This document shows positions 1 to 9,294 of a stretch of 64,000 nucleotides of DNA, in pieces. This DNA comes from Kappaphycus alvarezii (lineage: Eukaryota > Rhodophyta > Florideophyceae > Gigartinales > Solieriaceae), in NCBI GenBank assembly GCA_002205965.3, contig NADL03000039.1:1-64000 (forward strand), read 5' to 3'. The notes beneath the pieces were generated by a model. The model had not been told where the DNA came from, made no database searches, and worked only from the letters and a program-made list of their open reading frames with translations. Each line of letters begins with the position of its first letter. Position 1 is the stretch's first letter. The position numbers and the translations under genes were made by a program.

Positions 1-505
1 GGAATACAAAGTATACACAATTTCAAGTTGCGACCTAAGTTTCGCTCAAAACTCCTTCCAACAAACAACTGGCGTTATTCTGGACGAGTCTCGCCGCGTG
101 ACGAGCGAACAATGTTCGCTGCGCATCAGCAATCGGAATGGCTGCCCGTGCGGCAATAACAGTCGCAACCCGGTTGGCGAAGTCCCGAGCGGAAGGTGCC
201 AGCCCCCCAACGTGGAGAGTGGAAGGGCAATGAAGCGATGCCCAGGACCCTTGGAACGTATCAACTCGGCAAAGCGAGTGTCCTTGCCCAGGCGAGCATG
301 GTTAAGGGGCTTGAGTGGGCATCGCGCCAGGGAGGGAAGGCGGGCGGGGTCAGGGGATGGATAACAGTTACATCATAGCAGTCTGTTCCCCCGTTCTCTC
401 CAAGCGCCTTGATGTCCAGCGCGAACTGCATGGCCGGGTTGTGGCGGCTCGAGGACAGGGTGTCGGGCAGCTTTGGAGAGGTCTACAGCAAACAAACGTG
501 TCAGA
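1..505 (-). mobile_element. Non-LTR retroelement fragment, RLE family A, copy 1 (C-terminal endonuclease part)
   Basis: Read on the minus strand, this fragment gives a restriction-like endonuclease (RLE) C-terminus as found in many RT-RLE non-LTR retroelements. A DIKAL motif lies near 415-401 and YDVTVIHPLTP ends near 345. A downstream helical part contains GGWHPSARDFANRV and RHAARLVQNNASC in the better-preserved copies. The RLE cuts target DNA for target-primed reverse transcription. No reverse transcriptase part is present, and frameshifts break the reading frame in the G/C runs. The same sequence recurs at 15093, 36388, 57110, 59598 and 61958. The left end may be cut by the window edge. 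The RLE assignment rests on motif recognition, not on a search. Confidence 0.6.
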
Positions 506-1177
506 CATGGTTTACTGCGAGTAATGGAAAGGTTGGCAGCCCTATGTACTTGTAATCAATTTTTGAAAAGTGCGGTTCGGCTATCCCCCGGTGTATGCTG
601 GACGTGCTCAGGATAATGGGTAATGTGACTTATGTGCCAAAATGGCTGGCTCGAAGCCTGGCAGCAGGCATGATGCACTGGGCATCACTGGCTGCTGGCC
701 GCATGCCTCAAGGTTAAAACCGCTCGACCCGTCCCGTATGTCTCCATTGCCCTAAAAGTCACGTTCCGCGTCACGTCGGTTAGCACTGCGTAGGCGTCTT
801 GATGCTAGCCCCTGATCTCAAAATTGGTCGACAATGCAAAAATTTACGAATGTTTTTTGCGACAAAGCGAAACACGCTGGTTTGCATGTTTGTAACTTAG
901 TACTGTATTACACGCCTTAGAGTTTATCTGCCTTAGGCAGATGGTGATGACAAGGTCCCCATAAAGATTTACCACTACCTCAGAATTTAGGGACTCTTAG
1001 TGCAGCCTGAATTTATCCAAAGGGGCCCTTATTGTGTCGGGGAGAGTACTTAAACAAGTCATGCTGCCCAGGAAGTCGTCTTATCCATGTCACATATCAG
1101 GCATCAGTGAAACCCTACCAAATTTTCTGTAATCATCCCAAACTCCCGAAAGAAGAAACCATTTTCCGGAATAGAAA
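506..1177. other. No gene recognised
   Basis: No convincing reading frame was seen. Positions 640-790 show weak similarity (GTCTCCAT and CCGCTC blocks in the same order) to 49850-49990, so this may hold an old copy of dispersed repeat X. The last 130 bases are the 5' flank of the decayed secreted-protein gene and include TACTTAAAC near 1048, at the place where the intact paralogue has its TATA-like box. Confidence 0.35.
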
Positions 1178-1957
1178 ATGCTGTCTTTAAACAATCTCAT
1201 CCTTACCACGTTTTGGTGATTTCCTGTTTGGCAACTTGTGTCCGCGCAGATCCAACTAGTGACATCATATCCTGCCATGAAGATGGCGGCTGGATTCCGT
1301 GCCTTCACAAACAACCGGGAAAGGGGATAAGAGTTGAGCCCGATTCTCTCGCTTTTCCTGTCACACACCAAGCGGAAGACGTACATTTTGCTCTTAGGAG
1401 GAGTTCATCCATATTGTCTCGCGTGACTGCCTTTGGAGTAATAGTACAAAGAGGCGTCTCTGCTACTCTCAACTACAACCTCACAATCAATGCAATCACT
1501 TCAGAGAGGATTAATGCTTTAACTCAATCCCTGGTTACGACTTTGAACAATCTCGAGCTGGAAATTCTCAATGCGTTACTGCCAAACTACAACAACGGAC
1601 TGTCAGTGCCCGTTTTGCATTTGCTCGGCATTAACTTCGGAGGTACTACGAACCGACAGAGTCAGATTTTGGCCTCCAGGCTCATCACAAGATATAACCG
1701 CCTCTCAGAAACTCTTCAGGAGATCCTTGAGAGCATAGAGAAGAAAGAATTGTAATTGCTGGTAGCTTGAGTGCGACTGGGGTATCTGAAGATCCTGTGG
1801 TAAGTTATGTTTTCATTCGAACTGCCACGGTTGTCTTTAACGATGGTAGTTCTAGGTGGTAGTTACTTCAGACCCAGAGGAAACTGAGGCAGCAACGATT
1901 TCAGGCGATATTCTTCCATCCAGTGAAAAGCACCTTTACACGGGACCTGTTAATTAA
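1178..1957 (+). pseudogene. Decayed paralogue of the secreted-protein family
   Basis: This is a diverged copy of the intact gene at 39168-39974. The ATG at 1178 sits in the same context (GAAAATG) as in the intact gene. The shared features are a hydrophobic N-terminus, the C-x8-C pair (SCHEDGGWIPC), the block HQAEDVHFAL, the motif TINAITSERI, the block LLGINFGGTTN and the tail TSDPEETEAATISG. The frame breaks near 1215 (signal peptide versus body), near 1745 and near 1856, and the tail ends at TAA 1955-1957. The intact copy has 268 codons and this one would be about 260. Protein divergence from it is large, so this is an old paralogue rather than a recent copy. The function is unknown. Single-base errors could explain some breaks. 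Confidence 0.75.
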
Positions 1958-2232
1958 AATCCTCCGCCCTTTTAAGTCAGTCAAAATACTTTTGAGCAAA
2001 AAGTTTTTCTGGAAGCCAGTTTGATCGCAAACTAGCGGGATGAAACCATACATGGAAAGGCAAGTCTTTGTCGCTACGGTTAATGCTGCGAGAAATAGTT
2101 TAGCGGTAGTAGTTGCGTACCAAGACCACGAGGGAGGAAATACCTACCATATTGGAATTAAATGAAAGAGCTTTCAAATCTTGAAACTTTCCAATTAAGG
2201 GAGGGAACCCGAGGGTTTATTCACTGTAAGAG
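1958..2232. other. Intergenic; no gene recognised
   Basis: This lies between the decayed secreted-protein paralogue and the 3' part of the minus-strand copia element. A copia 3' LTR would be expected near here, but I see no match to the putative 5' LTR at 14268-14640, so that LTR seems lost or truncated. Confidence 0.4.
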
Positions 2233-3163
2233 TTATGCTAGCTGATACCCACACAACATGTGTGATAGCTTGCTTGTACTTGAGACGTTTCGGCAGGCTG
2301 ATATGGCACTCCATATTCCCAGCAAGTAAAGAGGAGCCCAACAAGCAAACAAGCATTGGAGTTTGATAAAATGTGAAAAAACTCTATCCGATATCGAGCG
2401 ATGATATATTTTCACTTGTAGTGCTTTCGTCAGTGAAGATATTATGTCTGTATTTCCACCAAAATGATCTCTGCTGGAAGCGCATCAGTACTGAAAGGAA
2501 ACATGCTTAGCATGTCTCACCCCTTCCTTGCTCCAAACCAGAGCTCCTTGATTATCCTCAAAGACTGTAGTAGCACCTTTCTGTATACAGTGCAATTCAA
2601 AAAAGCAGTTCTCTTTGCCAAAAGATCAATTTCATCGCCTCGCTCAATGCACAAATTCAGCCTCAGTAGTCCAAAAGGCAACCGTTTTTTGCCTTTACAG
2701 TCTTCCATGTGACACAAGTCAATCGAACCTGCAATAGAACATGTAGTTGATTTAGGATCCATTCGTTTGCCTGTCCAGTCTGCGTCACTGCACACCTTCA
2801 GTGTTGTATCCTTCTGACGAAATATTCGCAGTGCATAGTTCGATATTGCCTGAAGATAACGTAGCACACGTTCAAAGACGTCCAATGAACTTTCAATGGG
2901 GTCGAAACAAACCGGCAAAGTATTGAGACAGTGGCACAAATATCCAGCCTTGTTTCGCGTGGAAAGGAATAGCAGACATCACAAGAGCTCCTAATACCTT
3001 CTGTGATCGGCGGGCTCACTAAAGATATTTACAATTTCTCCTGGATAGCCTTCAGTCATGGGAGTAGATACCGCTTTACAATCCGTCATACCAAACCTTT
3101 CAACACTAGTTGAACATAGTGACTCTGTCATAACCATGCTCGACCACCATCTCGCACAAATAC
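2233..3163 (-). pseudogene. Ty1/copia pol, 3' part (end of reverse transcriptase and RNase H)
   Basis: Minus-strand reading gives the end of a copia reverse transcriptase (RFGMTDCKAVSTPM near 3100-3060) and then RNase H: RVLRYLQ near 2860, SDADWTGKR near 2800, a degenerate TTEAEF near 2660, EDNQGAL near 2545 and DIxSSLTKAL near 2430. Several frame changes and in-frame stops make it non-functional as read. Its upstream half lies at 10664-14176. The copia frame stops at FLGM on the far side of the gypsy element and resumes here with VFVRDGG, so the two parts are one element split by an insertion. The downstream segment to 2233 stays open but is not recognised. Confidence 0.8.
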
Positions 3164-3455
3164 TGATGTGCGCAAATTCGCACACGAAAAAAATCTAGAT
3201 GAGGACCATGATTGTATACAGTATCGGAATTGGGAAGATATTTTTACAGTTTTTGAATTTGCAAGATATTTTTAATTTGGGTGAGTGTGGCAAATTCGTC
3301 GGTTGATTTTTTTCATTTTAGGACACGCTGTCATAGTAGATGTCAGTACAGTTCCAGGTTGTGGGTGATACTACAAGTAGCTCTGAAAGGTCTATATAAT
3401 GGCCACATCAATTCCCACCCCTGGCCGATGGGTGGCTGGCATGGGTATGGCACCT

Positions 3456-3480
3456 AGATATTTACCTTGAGGAAATATCT
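3456..3480 (+). promoter_or_regulatory. Inverted AGATATTT boxes in LTR U3
   Basis: AGATATTT (3456-3463) and AAATATCT (3473-3480) form a perfect 8-bp dyad with a 9-nt spacer. The same box occurs twice more as direct copies at 3236 and 3264. The 3' LTR has the same arrangement. Repeated dyads upstream of a TATA box suggest a transcription-factor site, but this is inference. Confidence 0.4.
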
Positions 3481-3549
3481 TCTAATAGTCTCTCTGGTTC
3501 ACACGATTACCGTGAATACATTTTATGGTTATTAGTATGTTTGTTTGAG

Positions 3550-3580
3550 ACTTTTGGGGTAGCCAAAAGTCTATATAAGC
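3550..3580 (+). promoter_or_regulatory. LTR core promoter: dyad plus TATA box
   Basis: ACTTTTGG (3550-3557) and CCAAAAGT (3563-3570) are perfect inverted arms around a 5-nt loop and directly abut CTATATAAG (3571-3579). The unit is preserved in the 3' LTR (about 10336-10366). It has one mismatch in the minus-strand LTR remnant near 27150 and is degenerate near 48235. The position fits the U3/R core promoter. Confidence 0.55.
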
Positions 3581-3886
3581 CGAGTAAACTGCTTCCTTTA
3601 GTGGAGGTGAAGCAAGTTGGCAGACAACTTCAAGCCAAGTCCCGAGTAGTAGGAAGTTGAGAGTCAACTTCAGACCCAAGAAAACTTTTTCTTACGCTGT
3701 CGCAGAGCGTCGGTGGTAGACCCTGCCCCTTTTATACTTGCTTGTAGCTTCCTCAACTCTCTTCTATATACACTCCCTTTTGTTCGTTCAACAATACCAC
3801 GGTAGCACTTTTGTCGCTCGCAACACCTCCTTCTCAGGGTAATTGGTTCTGAGGATCTCTTCCCCCGCCGATTTACCCCTATCATT

Positions 3887-3900
3887 TGGTACTCTTGTGG
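3887..3900 (+). other. Gypsy1 primer-binding site
   Basis: TGGTACTCTTGTGG starts 2 bases after the LTR end. TGG pairs with the CCA end of a tRNA. Gypsy2 has TGGTACTTTTGCGC in the same place, so both elements probably prime from the same or a related tRNA whose 3' end reads like AGTACCA. Confidence 0.65.
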
Positions 3901-3972
3901 AGGGGGTTGCACCCGAGGTATTCGAGTTGAGCAGTAGTAAGGAACACTTCGGGGGATTTCTTTTCTGTAATC

Positions 3973-4899
3973 ATGGATCTCAACGCTGCTCGTATAACGT
4001 TCACAGGGGGCAAGACTGAAGACGTTGAGGAGTTTCTTTACACATATGTCAACGTTGTGATGCGAGAGAAGGGCGATGAAGAGAAGGCCGCAAGTATCTT
4101 CGCCTATCTTCATGGTGACGCAAAGCACAAATATAAGTCCAAGTTTATCGACGGGTGGTCTCTTAACGGGAATGGGCGTAACTTCGGTGAGGTATGTGAG
4201 TGGCTTGTGAAAGAGTATGCTAAGGAGGTAGAACCAGATGAGATGATTCGTACCGCCATAGAGGCCCGGCTCAACTTCGACGATTTGTTAAGCTCATTGG
4301 TGTACTTGTGTGATCTTTATGAAAAGGCTGGGTTCAACGCCCAAGCCAAGTACGGAATGCTGCGTAAGGCGGCTATGGGGGATAAGCGGCTCTCCGATTT
4401 CCTCCTCATCAAGGGCCCTCACACTTTTGATGAACTGAAGGGTACCATAGTAGAATTTGTCAAAAATTCGGAGACGTTTCAGTCACTGAGTGAGGTACCG
4501 AGGGAAACCCGCACATCGATGTCTATCGTACATCCTGAAAAGAATTATCAAAGGCCGGCTACTAGTGCAGCGGCATTAGAATCTGTCAGGAGCGATGTCA
4601 AAAACTTGGAAGAAAGGTTGGAAACCCGATTCGATAATCGACTTGACATGATAACCTCGCAGTTGGAAAGCCTTACTCTTACCATTAAGAAGAACCAGTC
4701 TGGGGCCCCTAAGGCCGCAGAAGTCTGTTCTTACTGTCACAAGCCTGGACACTTTGCAAACAGGTGTCCTGATAATCCACATAGAAACACTCGTTGTGCA
4801 AAGTGCGGTCGATATGGGCATCATGAAAGTAACTGCTGGTCTAAAGACAACAGAAGAGCAAATTTATCGGAAGCAGGAGTGAGTCAGGACCAGAGGTGA
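3973..4899 (+). CDS. gag: Gypsy1 Gag (capsid and nucleocapsid), 308 aa
   Basis: This is an intact 308-codon frame starting at the first ATG after the 5' LTR and primer site. Gag assembles the virus-like particle and packages the element RNA. The first 170 residues or so are helical capsid-like sequence, with a shared block (about residues 85-135) also recognisable in Gypsy2. Residues about 205-240 look like a short coiled coil. Two CCHC zinc knuckles (C-x2-C-x4-H-x4-C) follow at residues 252-265 and 275-288, typical of nucleocapsid. The stop at 4897-4899 lies in a 55-nt overlap with the protease frame, which is -1 relative to gag, so Gag-Pol is probably made by -1 frameshifting at 4860-4866. 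Confidence 0.88.
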   Translation: MDLNAARITFTGGKTEDVEEFLYTYVNVVMREKGDEEKAASIFAYLHGDAKHKYKSKFIDGWSLNGNGRNFGEVCEWLVKEYAKEVEPDEMIRTAIEARLNFDDLLSSLVYLCDLYEKAGFNAQAKYGMLRKAAMGDKRLSDFLLIKGPHTFDELKGTIVEFVKNSETFQSLSEVPRETRTSMSIVHPEKNYQRPATSAAALESVRSDVKNLEERLETRFDNRLDMITSQLESLTLTIKKNQSGAPKAAEVCSYCHKPGHFANRCPDNPHRNTRCAKCGRYGHHESNCWSKDNRRANLSEAGVSQDQR

Positions 4900-6155
4900 A
4901 AATCTTACAAAATAGAAGGGATCAAAGGTTGACGGATGCCGGTAACGTATCCATCGCTGAAGAGATTAGTCAAGTCAATGTGACAAAAAGGGATGGGGAA
5001 GGGAACATTTTATCGAAGAAACCTAGGCTAGAGTATGGAATGCTGGAGCATATCCCAGCACCTGTACCTCCTCGAACCAAGAGGTCTGATCAAGTTGTTC
5101 CAGGAGTGGGAGTCACTCCGGCCAAGAAGACGAAAAAGAGTAAGAAAGTTAAGAGTATCTCTAAGGACGTACTAGAGTATGTGAAGAGGTACAATTTGGT
5201 GGCTGAGCTTGCATCGGCCCCAACTGGGATAACGTTTGGTCAACTTTTGAGGGGCGACGCAGAGGATGCGAGAAAAGAACTCAAAAAAATTATCAGGTCT
5301 AATAAGTCCGCTAAGGGTAAGAAACTGTTTCTTCAATCGGCCTCGACAGCACCAAGACGTCTTAAGCTGGTACCAGTCAAAGTATTGGGTATGAAAACCC
5401 AAGCTCTCTTCGATTCGGGTGCTGTTCCAAACCTCATTTCAGAAACTTTGGTGACAGATCTAGGTCTCGAAATTACTCCAACGACTCGAAAAATAACTGT
5501 AGCGGATGGAACCGTCTCAAAATGCATGGGCACTGTTGACAAGGTTTCCGTGTTCTTTGGGGACTCTAAAGTTGATGTAGACTTTCTTGTCATGCCGGAT
5601 CTCCCTTTCGATGCAATCATTGGCTGCCCCACAATGGAAAGACTAGGAACATGCATTGACTTGGGCAACCAAATGGTTTCAGTTAATATTGACGGCAGAA
5701 CCGTGAAGATGCCCCTGGATTTCGACAAAAGCACGCATCCTGAAGATTTAAAAGAAACGGACAGTGAAGATTTCACTTCTAGCTATGACAGCGAAGATTC
5801 GGAACCAACTAACACTTTCGGAAGTGGAAAAGGGTACCCTCGGGGGTTAATGAACATGGCATGGGACGATTATGATTCCGGGTTTGAAACAGATGACGAC
5901 TGGAATTCTAGGATAAGTTTGAAACCCGAATGTGTTTCTTTTTGCGATGATATCGAATCAAAGGACAGAATTCGGAGCATGAAAGAAGATTACCTTTGCA
6001 AAGAAAATAAGAATACGTCGAATTCCATATATGAAGATGTGAGCACGACGGAAGAGGTCCTTCAAAATATTGAGGTTGAGGATCAAGAAGAAAAAGGGCG
6101 CCAAATGGCAGAAATCCAAGGAAAAGTGCAGCACCTTCCCGCCCCGCCTCACTGA
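4845..6155 (+). CDS. pol: Gypsy1 Pol N-terminal part: linker and aspartic protease
   Basis: The frame opens after the stop at 4842-4844 and runs to TGA 6153-6155. It has no ATG near its start, so translation by -1 frameshift from gag is expected. The aspartic protease active site FDSGA lies at 5409-5423, followed by VADGT and an IIGCPTMERLG block like the second hydrophobic strand of retropepsins. The protease cleaves Gag-Pol. The first 150 residues are basic and Lys-rich. The C-terminal 130 residues are acidic (Asp/Glu/Ser), a linker before the reverse transcriptase. The RT frame lies at -1 from this one and overlaps it from 6080. The stop could be a mutation, an error, or a second frameshift point. 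Confidence 0.8.
   Translation, partial: RQQKSKFIGSRSESGPEVKILQNRRDQRLTDAGNVSIAEEISQVNVTKRDGEGNILSKKPRLEYGMLEHIPAPVPPRTKRSDQVVPGVGVTPAKKTKKSKKVKSISKDVLEYVKRYNLVAELASAPTGITFGQLLRGDAEDARKELKKIIRSNKSAKGKKLFLQSASTAPRRLKLVPVKVLGMKTQALFDSGAVPNLISETLVTDLGLEITPTTRKITVADGTVSKCMGTVDKVSVFFGDSKVDVDFLVMPDLPFDAIIGCPTMERLGTCIDLGNQMVSVNIDGRTVKMPLDFDKSTHPEDLKETDSEDFTSSYDSEDSEPTNTFGSGKGYPRGLMNMAWDDYDSGFETDDDWNSRISLKPECVSFCDDIESKDRIRSMKEDYLCKENKNTSNSIYEDVSTTEEVLQNIEVEDQEEKGRQMAEIQGKVQHLPAPPH
4860..4866 (+). promoter_or_regulatory. Candidate -1 ribosomal frameshift site (A AAT TTA)
   Basis: In the gag frame the codons read gcA AAT TTA, a canonical X XXY YYZ slippery heptamer. It lies inside the 4845-4899 window where gag and the -1 protease frame are both open. 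The protease frame has a stop at 4842-4844 and no ATG in the overlap. I did not find an obvious strong stem-loop just downstream. Confidence 0.6.
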
Positions 6156-7530
6156 AAATATCCGACATGTTAACATCTTCCGAAGTAATTGCATGGAGCG
6201 TTTCAGATTTAAGACAAGCAAGTGTACCGGTTACTCACTCGTTCGAACTTACCGACACTCAACCGATTTACCACAAGCCTAGACGTCAACCGCCAAAATA
6301 TGACCAATTTATCTCAGAAAATGTTACAAGTATGCTGAAAAATGATATTATTCGACCAGTTTCATCCCCATGGTCGTTTCCAGTTGTGGTCGCACCAAAG
6401 AAGGATGGAAAGCTGCGTTTTTGCGTCGATTACCGACAACTGAACCAGAGAATGATACCCGATCGATTTCCGATTCCGAACATGGAGGAGATCCTCGAGG
6501 ACCTGAAGGACGGGAGATATTTCACCTCAATTGACCTTTACACTGGCTATTGGCAGATTCCATTGGATGAAAAATGTAAGGAAAAAACAACCTTTACCAG
6601 CAAAGCCGGTACGTTCAGGTTCGAAGTGATGCCTTTTGGTCTCATGAATGCACCAGCTACATTCCAAAGAATGATGAACGAGGTTTTGAAAGGACTTCCA
6701 TTCGCAAGAGTCTATATCGATGATGTCGTCATATTCTCAGAAACATTGGATCAGCACATCTCGCACGTCAAGACAGTTGTGGAGAGGATATCGGAGTATA
6801 GCTTGAAAATTAAGTTGAGCAAATGCTTCTTTGCGAAAACTTCTATCCAATTACTCGCATATCGTCGACCAAGAGGGAATTAGAGTGGATCCAGAGAAAA
6901 CGAAAAAAATAAAGTTGGCACCAAGGCCCGCTTCAAAGACGGAGGTCCGAAGCTTCTTAGGACTGGCCTCATATTACAGAAGATTTATCAAAGATTTCGC
7001 CAAGACTGCAGCACCGTTACATGCCAGCACTACGAAGAACGGAAAATTTTACTGGAACAAGGAAATGGAAACTGCATTTCAGGAGCTTAAAGATAAGCTA
7101 TGTGTCCCCCAGTTCTCATGTACCCAGATTTCAAGAGACCATTCGTTGTGGAGACAGATGCCTCAGAACGGTCTTTGGGTGCCGTTTTGTCCCAAAAAGA
7201 TGAAAACGGAAGACTACACCCTGTTCAATTCGCAAGCCGAACTCTGAATGATGCGGAAAAGAGATACTCAGTCTGCGAGAAAGAAGCGCTAGCTGTCGTC
7301 TTCGCGCTGAAAAAGTTTCGCGTATACCTTTTATCACTCGAGAAATTTGTCTTGATAACTGATCACCAGGCACTTAAAACAGCATTCCAAAAGAAGGATG
7401 TACATCACCGCTTGGCCCGATGGCTCGACATTTTCGCAGAATATCGGTTTGAAATTGTGTATAGACCCGGACGCAATAATCAGCCTGCCGATTACCTATC
7501 CCGCTTGAGGGACGCACTGATTCCAAATGA
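6080..7530 (+). pseudogene. pol: Gypsy1 reverse transcriptase and RNase H (frames broken)
   Basis: Reverse transcriptase motifs in order: AWSVSDLR (about 6191), VAPKKDGKLRFCVDYRQLN (6390-6450), IDLYTGYWQI (about 6530), MPFGLMNAPATFQRMM (about 6630) and the catalytic YIDD at 6713-6724. The frame changes near 6845, just before the thumb (SFLGLASYYRRF near 6955). It changes again near 7110, before RNase H (VVETDASE near 7150, LITDHQAL near 7360, RPGRNNQPADYLSRL at the end). Sequence between breaks is well conserved and has no internal stops. This fits one or two recent indels or sequencing errors rather than long decay. The RT-RNase H order is standard for Ty3/gypsy. Confidence 0.85.
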
Positions 7531-8902
7531 AAAAGCTTCGGAGGACATCGTCGGAGTCGCCGAGTTGCAGTTGCCGAACGATAACGAGTACGAAGCTAAT
7601 ATTCACGGACTGATCAAATTCCTCGATGGACTAGAAATGAGAAAGGTTGATCTTGAACACAGAAATTGGGTACGCAGGAATCAAAAGGCTTTTACATTGT
7701 GGAATGGGAAACTCTTCCGGCACACTAAAGCCGGTCCCCGACTAGTGGCCCCTTTGAAAGAAAGAATGAAGATCTTGAGGACTTTCCATGATGAGCTAGG
7801 GCATTGGGATCTCGAAACAACCAAAAAATTCGTAACTGAGAGATTCTGGTGGCCCGGTATCCATAAGGACGTCTATAATTCGTGAAAAGCTGCGACAACT
7901 GCCAAAAATTCACTCCAATACGGAAGTATAAGACAACTCTAAGTTTTCCAGTTTCCGGTCTCTTTGAAACCTTCTCAATTGACTTCGCGGGCCCGTTCAA
8001 GGAAACTTCTTCCGGAAACAAATATCTCCTTATAGGGGTGGAACATCTTACTGGATGGCCAATAGCAGTTGCAGTCGAGGAGGCAAATGCTGAGGTGGTA
8101 CTGAGATTCATCGAAAAAGAAATAATTGAACCGTTTGGTCTTCCAAAAAGGATCATCTCGGATAACGCCCTTTGTTTTACTGCAACTTCACTGCTTCGTT
8201 TTTTGGAAGAGAAAGGGATTCAGCTGAAGACCGTTCTCGCATACGCTCCTATGTCCAACGGGAAAGCGGAGAGGATGGTTGGAACCATCAAACGAGCAAT
8301 ATCGAAAACTATGGAGAATGAAATCCAGTGGGAAGATGCCTTACCAAAAGTGTTATACGGCTACGTCGAAGAAGAGGAAGAAATGGACGCTCACCATTCG
8401 AGCTAATGTACGGAAGGGCTCCTAGAATGTTACAGAGAGACATGGAAACAAATATTATCGATGAAGAGAGTAGGGAAGTTGAACTACTGGCCACCGAAGG
8501 CTGGGAGATCACACCGCGCGCTAACACAGACAAGAAATAAGGATGCAGAACCTGCAGTCAGAACCTTTTCACTCTAAAGTACTTGTAGTACATGGAAAAG
8601 CAATGCAGCAGGCTGTGAAGTGGCCGGCCTTCCAAACCAAGTACTCGAACCCTTGCATCGTCACGGAGGAAAGACACCCGCACTATCAGCTCTGTTCAAG
8701 CTCAGGGAAGAGATCAAGGAGGGCCATCCATGCACGTCGTCTGGTCCCTTACCATCAGAGGCCTGAAGAATTCCTTCTCACACAGGACTATGCGCAACCA
8801 CGGGGCATACTCATCTTTAACTATAGAATGATTCCTATGGGAGGAAAAAGGGCCTGGGAATGGATCATCTCGTTACGCGGGACTACTACGAACTCCACGT
8901 AA
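7531..8902 (+). pseudogene. pol: Gypsy1 integrase (frames broken)
   Basis: The zinc-binding H2C2 part (HDELGH near 7790 and CDNC near 7890) is split by a frame change at about 7882. The DDE core follows: first Asp in SIDFAGP (about 7980), second in IISDNA (about 8155) and Glu in NGKAERMV (about 8260). A further frame change near 8370 leads to FELMYGRAPRML and a basic C-terminal end (HARRLVPYHQRPEEF). Integrase inserts the cDNA into the genome. The order RT-RNase H-IN marks Ty3/gypsy. Two or three frame breaks are present, all of the one-base type. Confidence 0.83.
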
Positions 8903-9294
8903 TCATCCATTTCTACATTAATATATGCCTATGTTTTCGTACGTTGAACGGACCATTGCTACCTGAAGAAGATTTCCGACTATTAATAAGAGTTCTATTT
9001 TCATTCCAAAACGGAAGGTTCACGGAAGCAGGTCCAGAGTTTGTGGAGGTAATATATCATTACTCTATAGGAAGATATGGAATGGTAGCTGCTGGAGACT
9101 TGTCGCAAACGTATCTGAATATTATCCGTCCAATTTACGTATTTCTCAAGAACAACCAAGACGTGCGACTGAGAGGTTACGCCTTACCCCCGGATATGGA
9201 ATACAGCTGGTCCCGTATCCTCTATGGGAACCTTACGTTTCTCCGCCACAAATTGGGAACGTTGGAGGCGGCGAGGATCCTCCTGAAGCAGTGA
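8860..9294 (+). CDS. Gypsy1 extra ORF, domain copy a (unknown function)
   Basis: A 144-codon frame in the env-like position between integrase and the 3' LTR. It is not env-like in content: there is no signal peptide followed by a C-terminal membrane anchor. It starts MDHLVTRDYYE and continues with a hydrophobic stretch (IIHFYINICLCF), then LNGP, EEDFRLLIRVLFSF, IIRPIYVFL and a Leu/Arg-rich end. The downstream frame at 9287-9919 contains a second, diverged copy of the same domain. The ATG may not be the true start. It could be expressed from a spliced or readthrough RNA. I do not recognise the family. Confidence 0.5.
   Translation: MDHLVTRDYYELHVIIHFYINICLCFRTLNGPLLPEEDFRLLIRVLFSFQNGRFTEAGPEFVEVIYHYSIGRYGMVAAGDLSQTYLNIIRPIYVFLKNNQDVRLRGYALPPDMEYSWSRILYGNLTFLRHKLGTLEAARILLKQ

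Larger units (their letters stand above)
3164..3884 (+). repeat. Gypsy1 5' LTR
   Basis: The LTR starts TGATGTGCGC and ends CCCCTATCA. It begins with a small inverted repeat (TGTGCG/CGCACA, 3167-3184). It has the box AGATATT(T) at 3236 and 3264 and an inverted pair AGATATTT/AAATATCT at 3456-3480. A TATA-like box follows at 3571. Relatives occur at 9953-10663, 14738-15045, 26842-27190 (minus) and 47905-48572, so the family has amplified repeatedly. Confidence 0.92.

Noticed and set aside
98-524. Plus-strand ORFs over the first 500 bases
   Set aside because: They are antisense shadows of the minus-strand RLE fragment. The DVTV motif is on the other strand.
2464-2712. 82-codon plus ORF
   Set aside because: Antisense to the copia RNase H, which carries recognisable motifs on the minus strand.
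3670-4128. 152-codon minus ORF over the Gypsy1 LTR end and gag start
   Set aside because: It overlaps the LTR, primer site and intact gag on the other strand. A similar short frame appears in the LTR remnant near 26841 only because the LTR is repeated.
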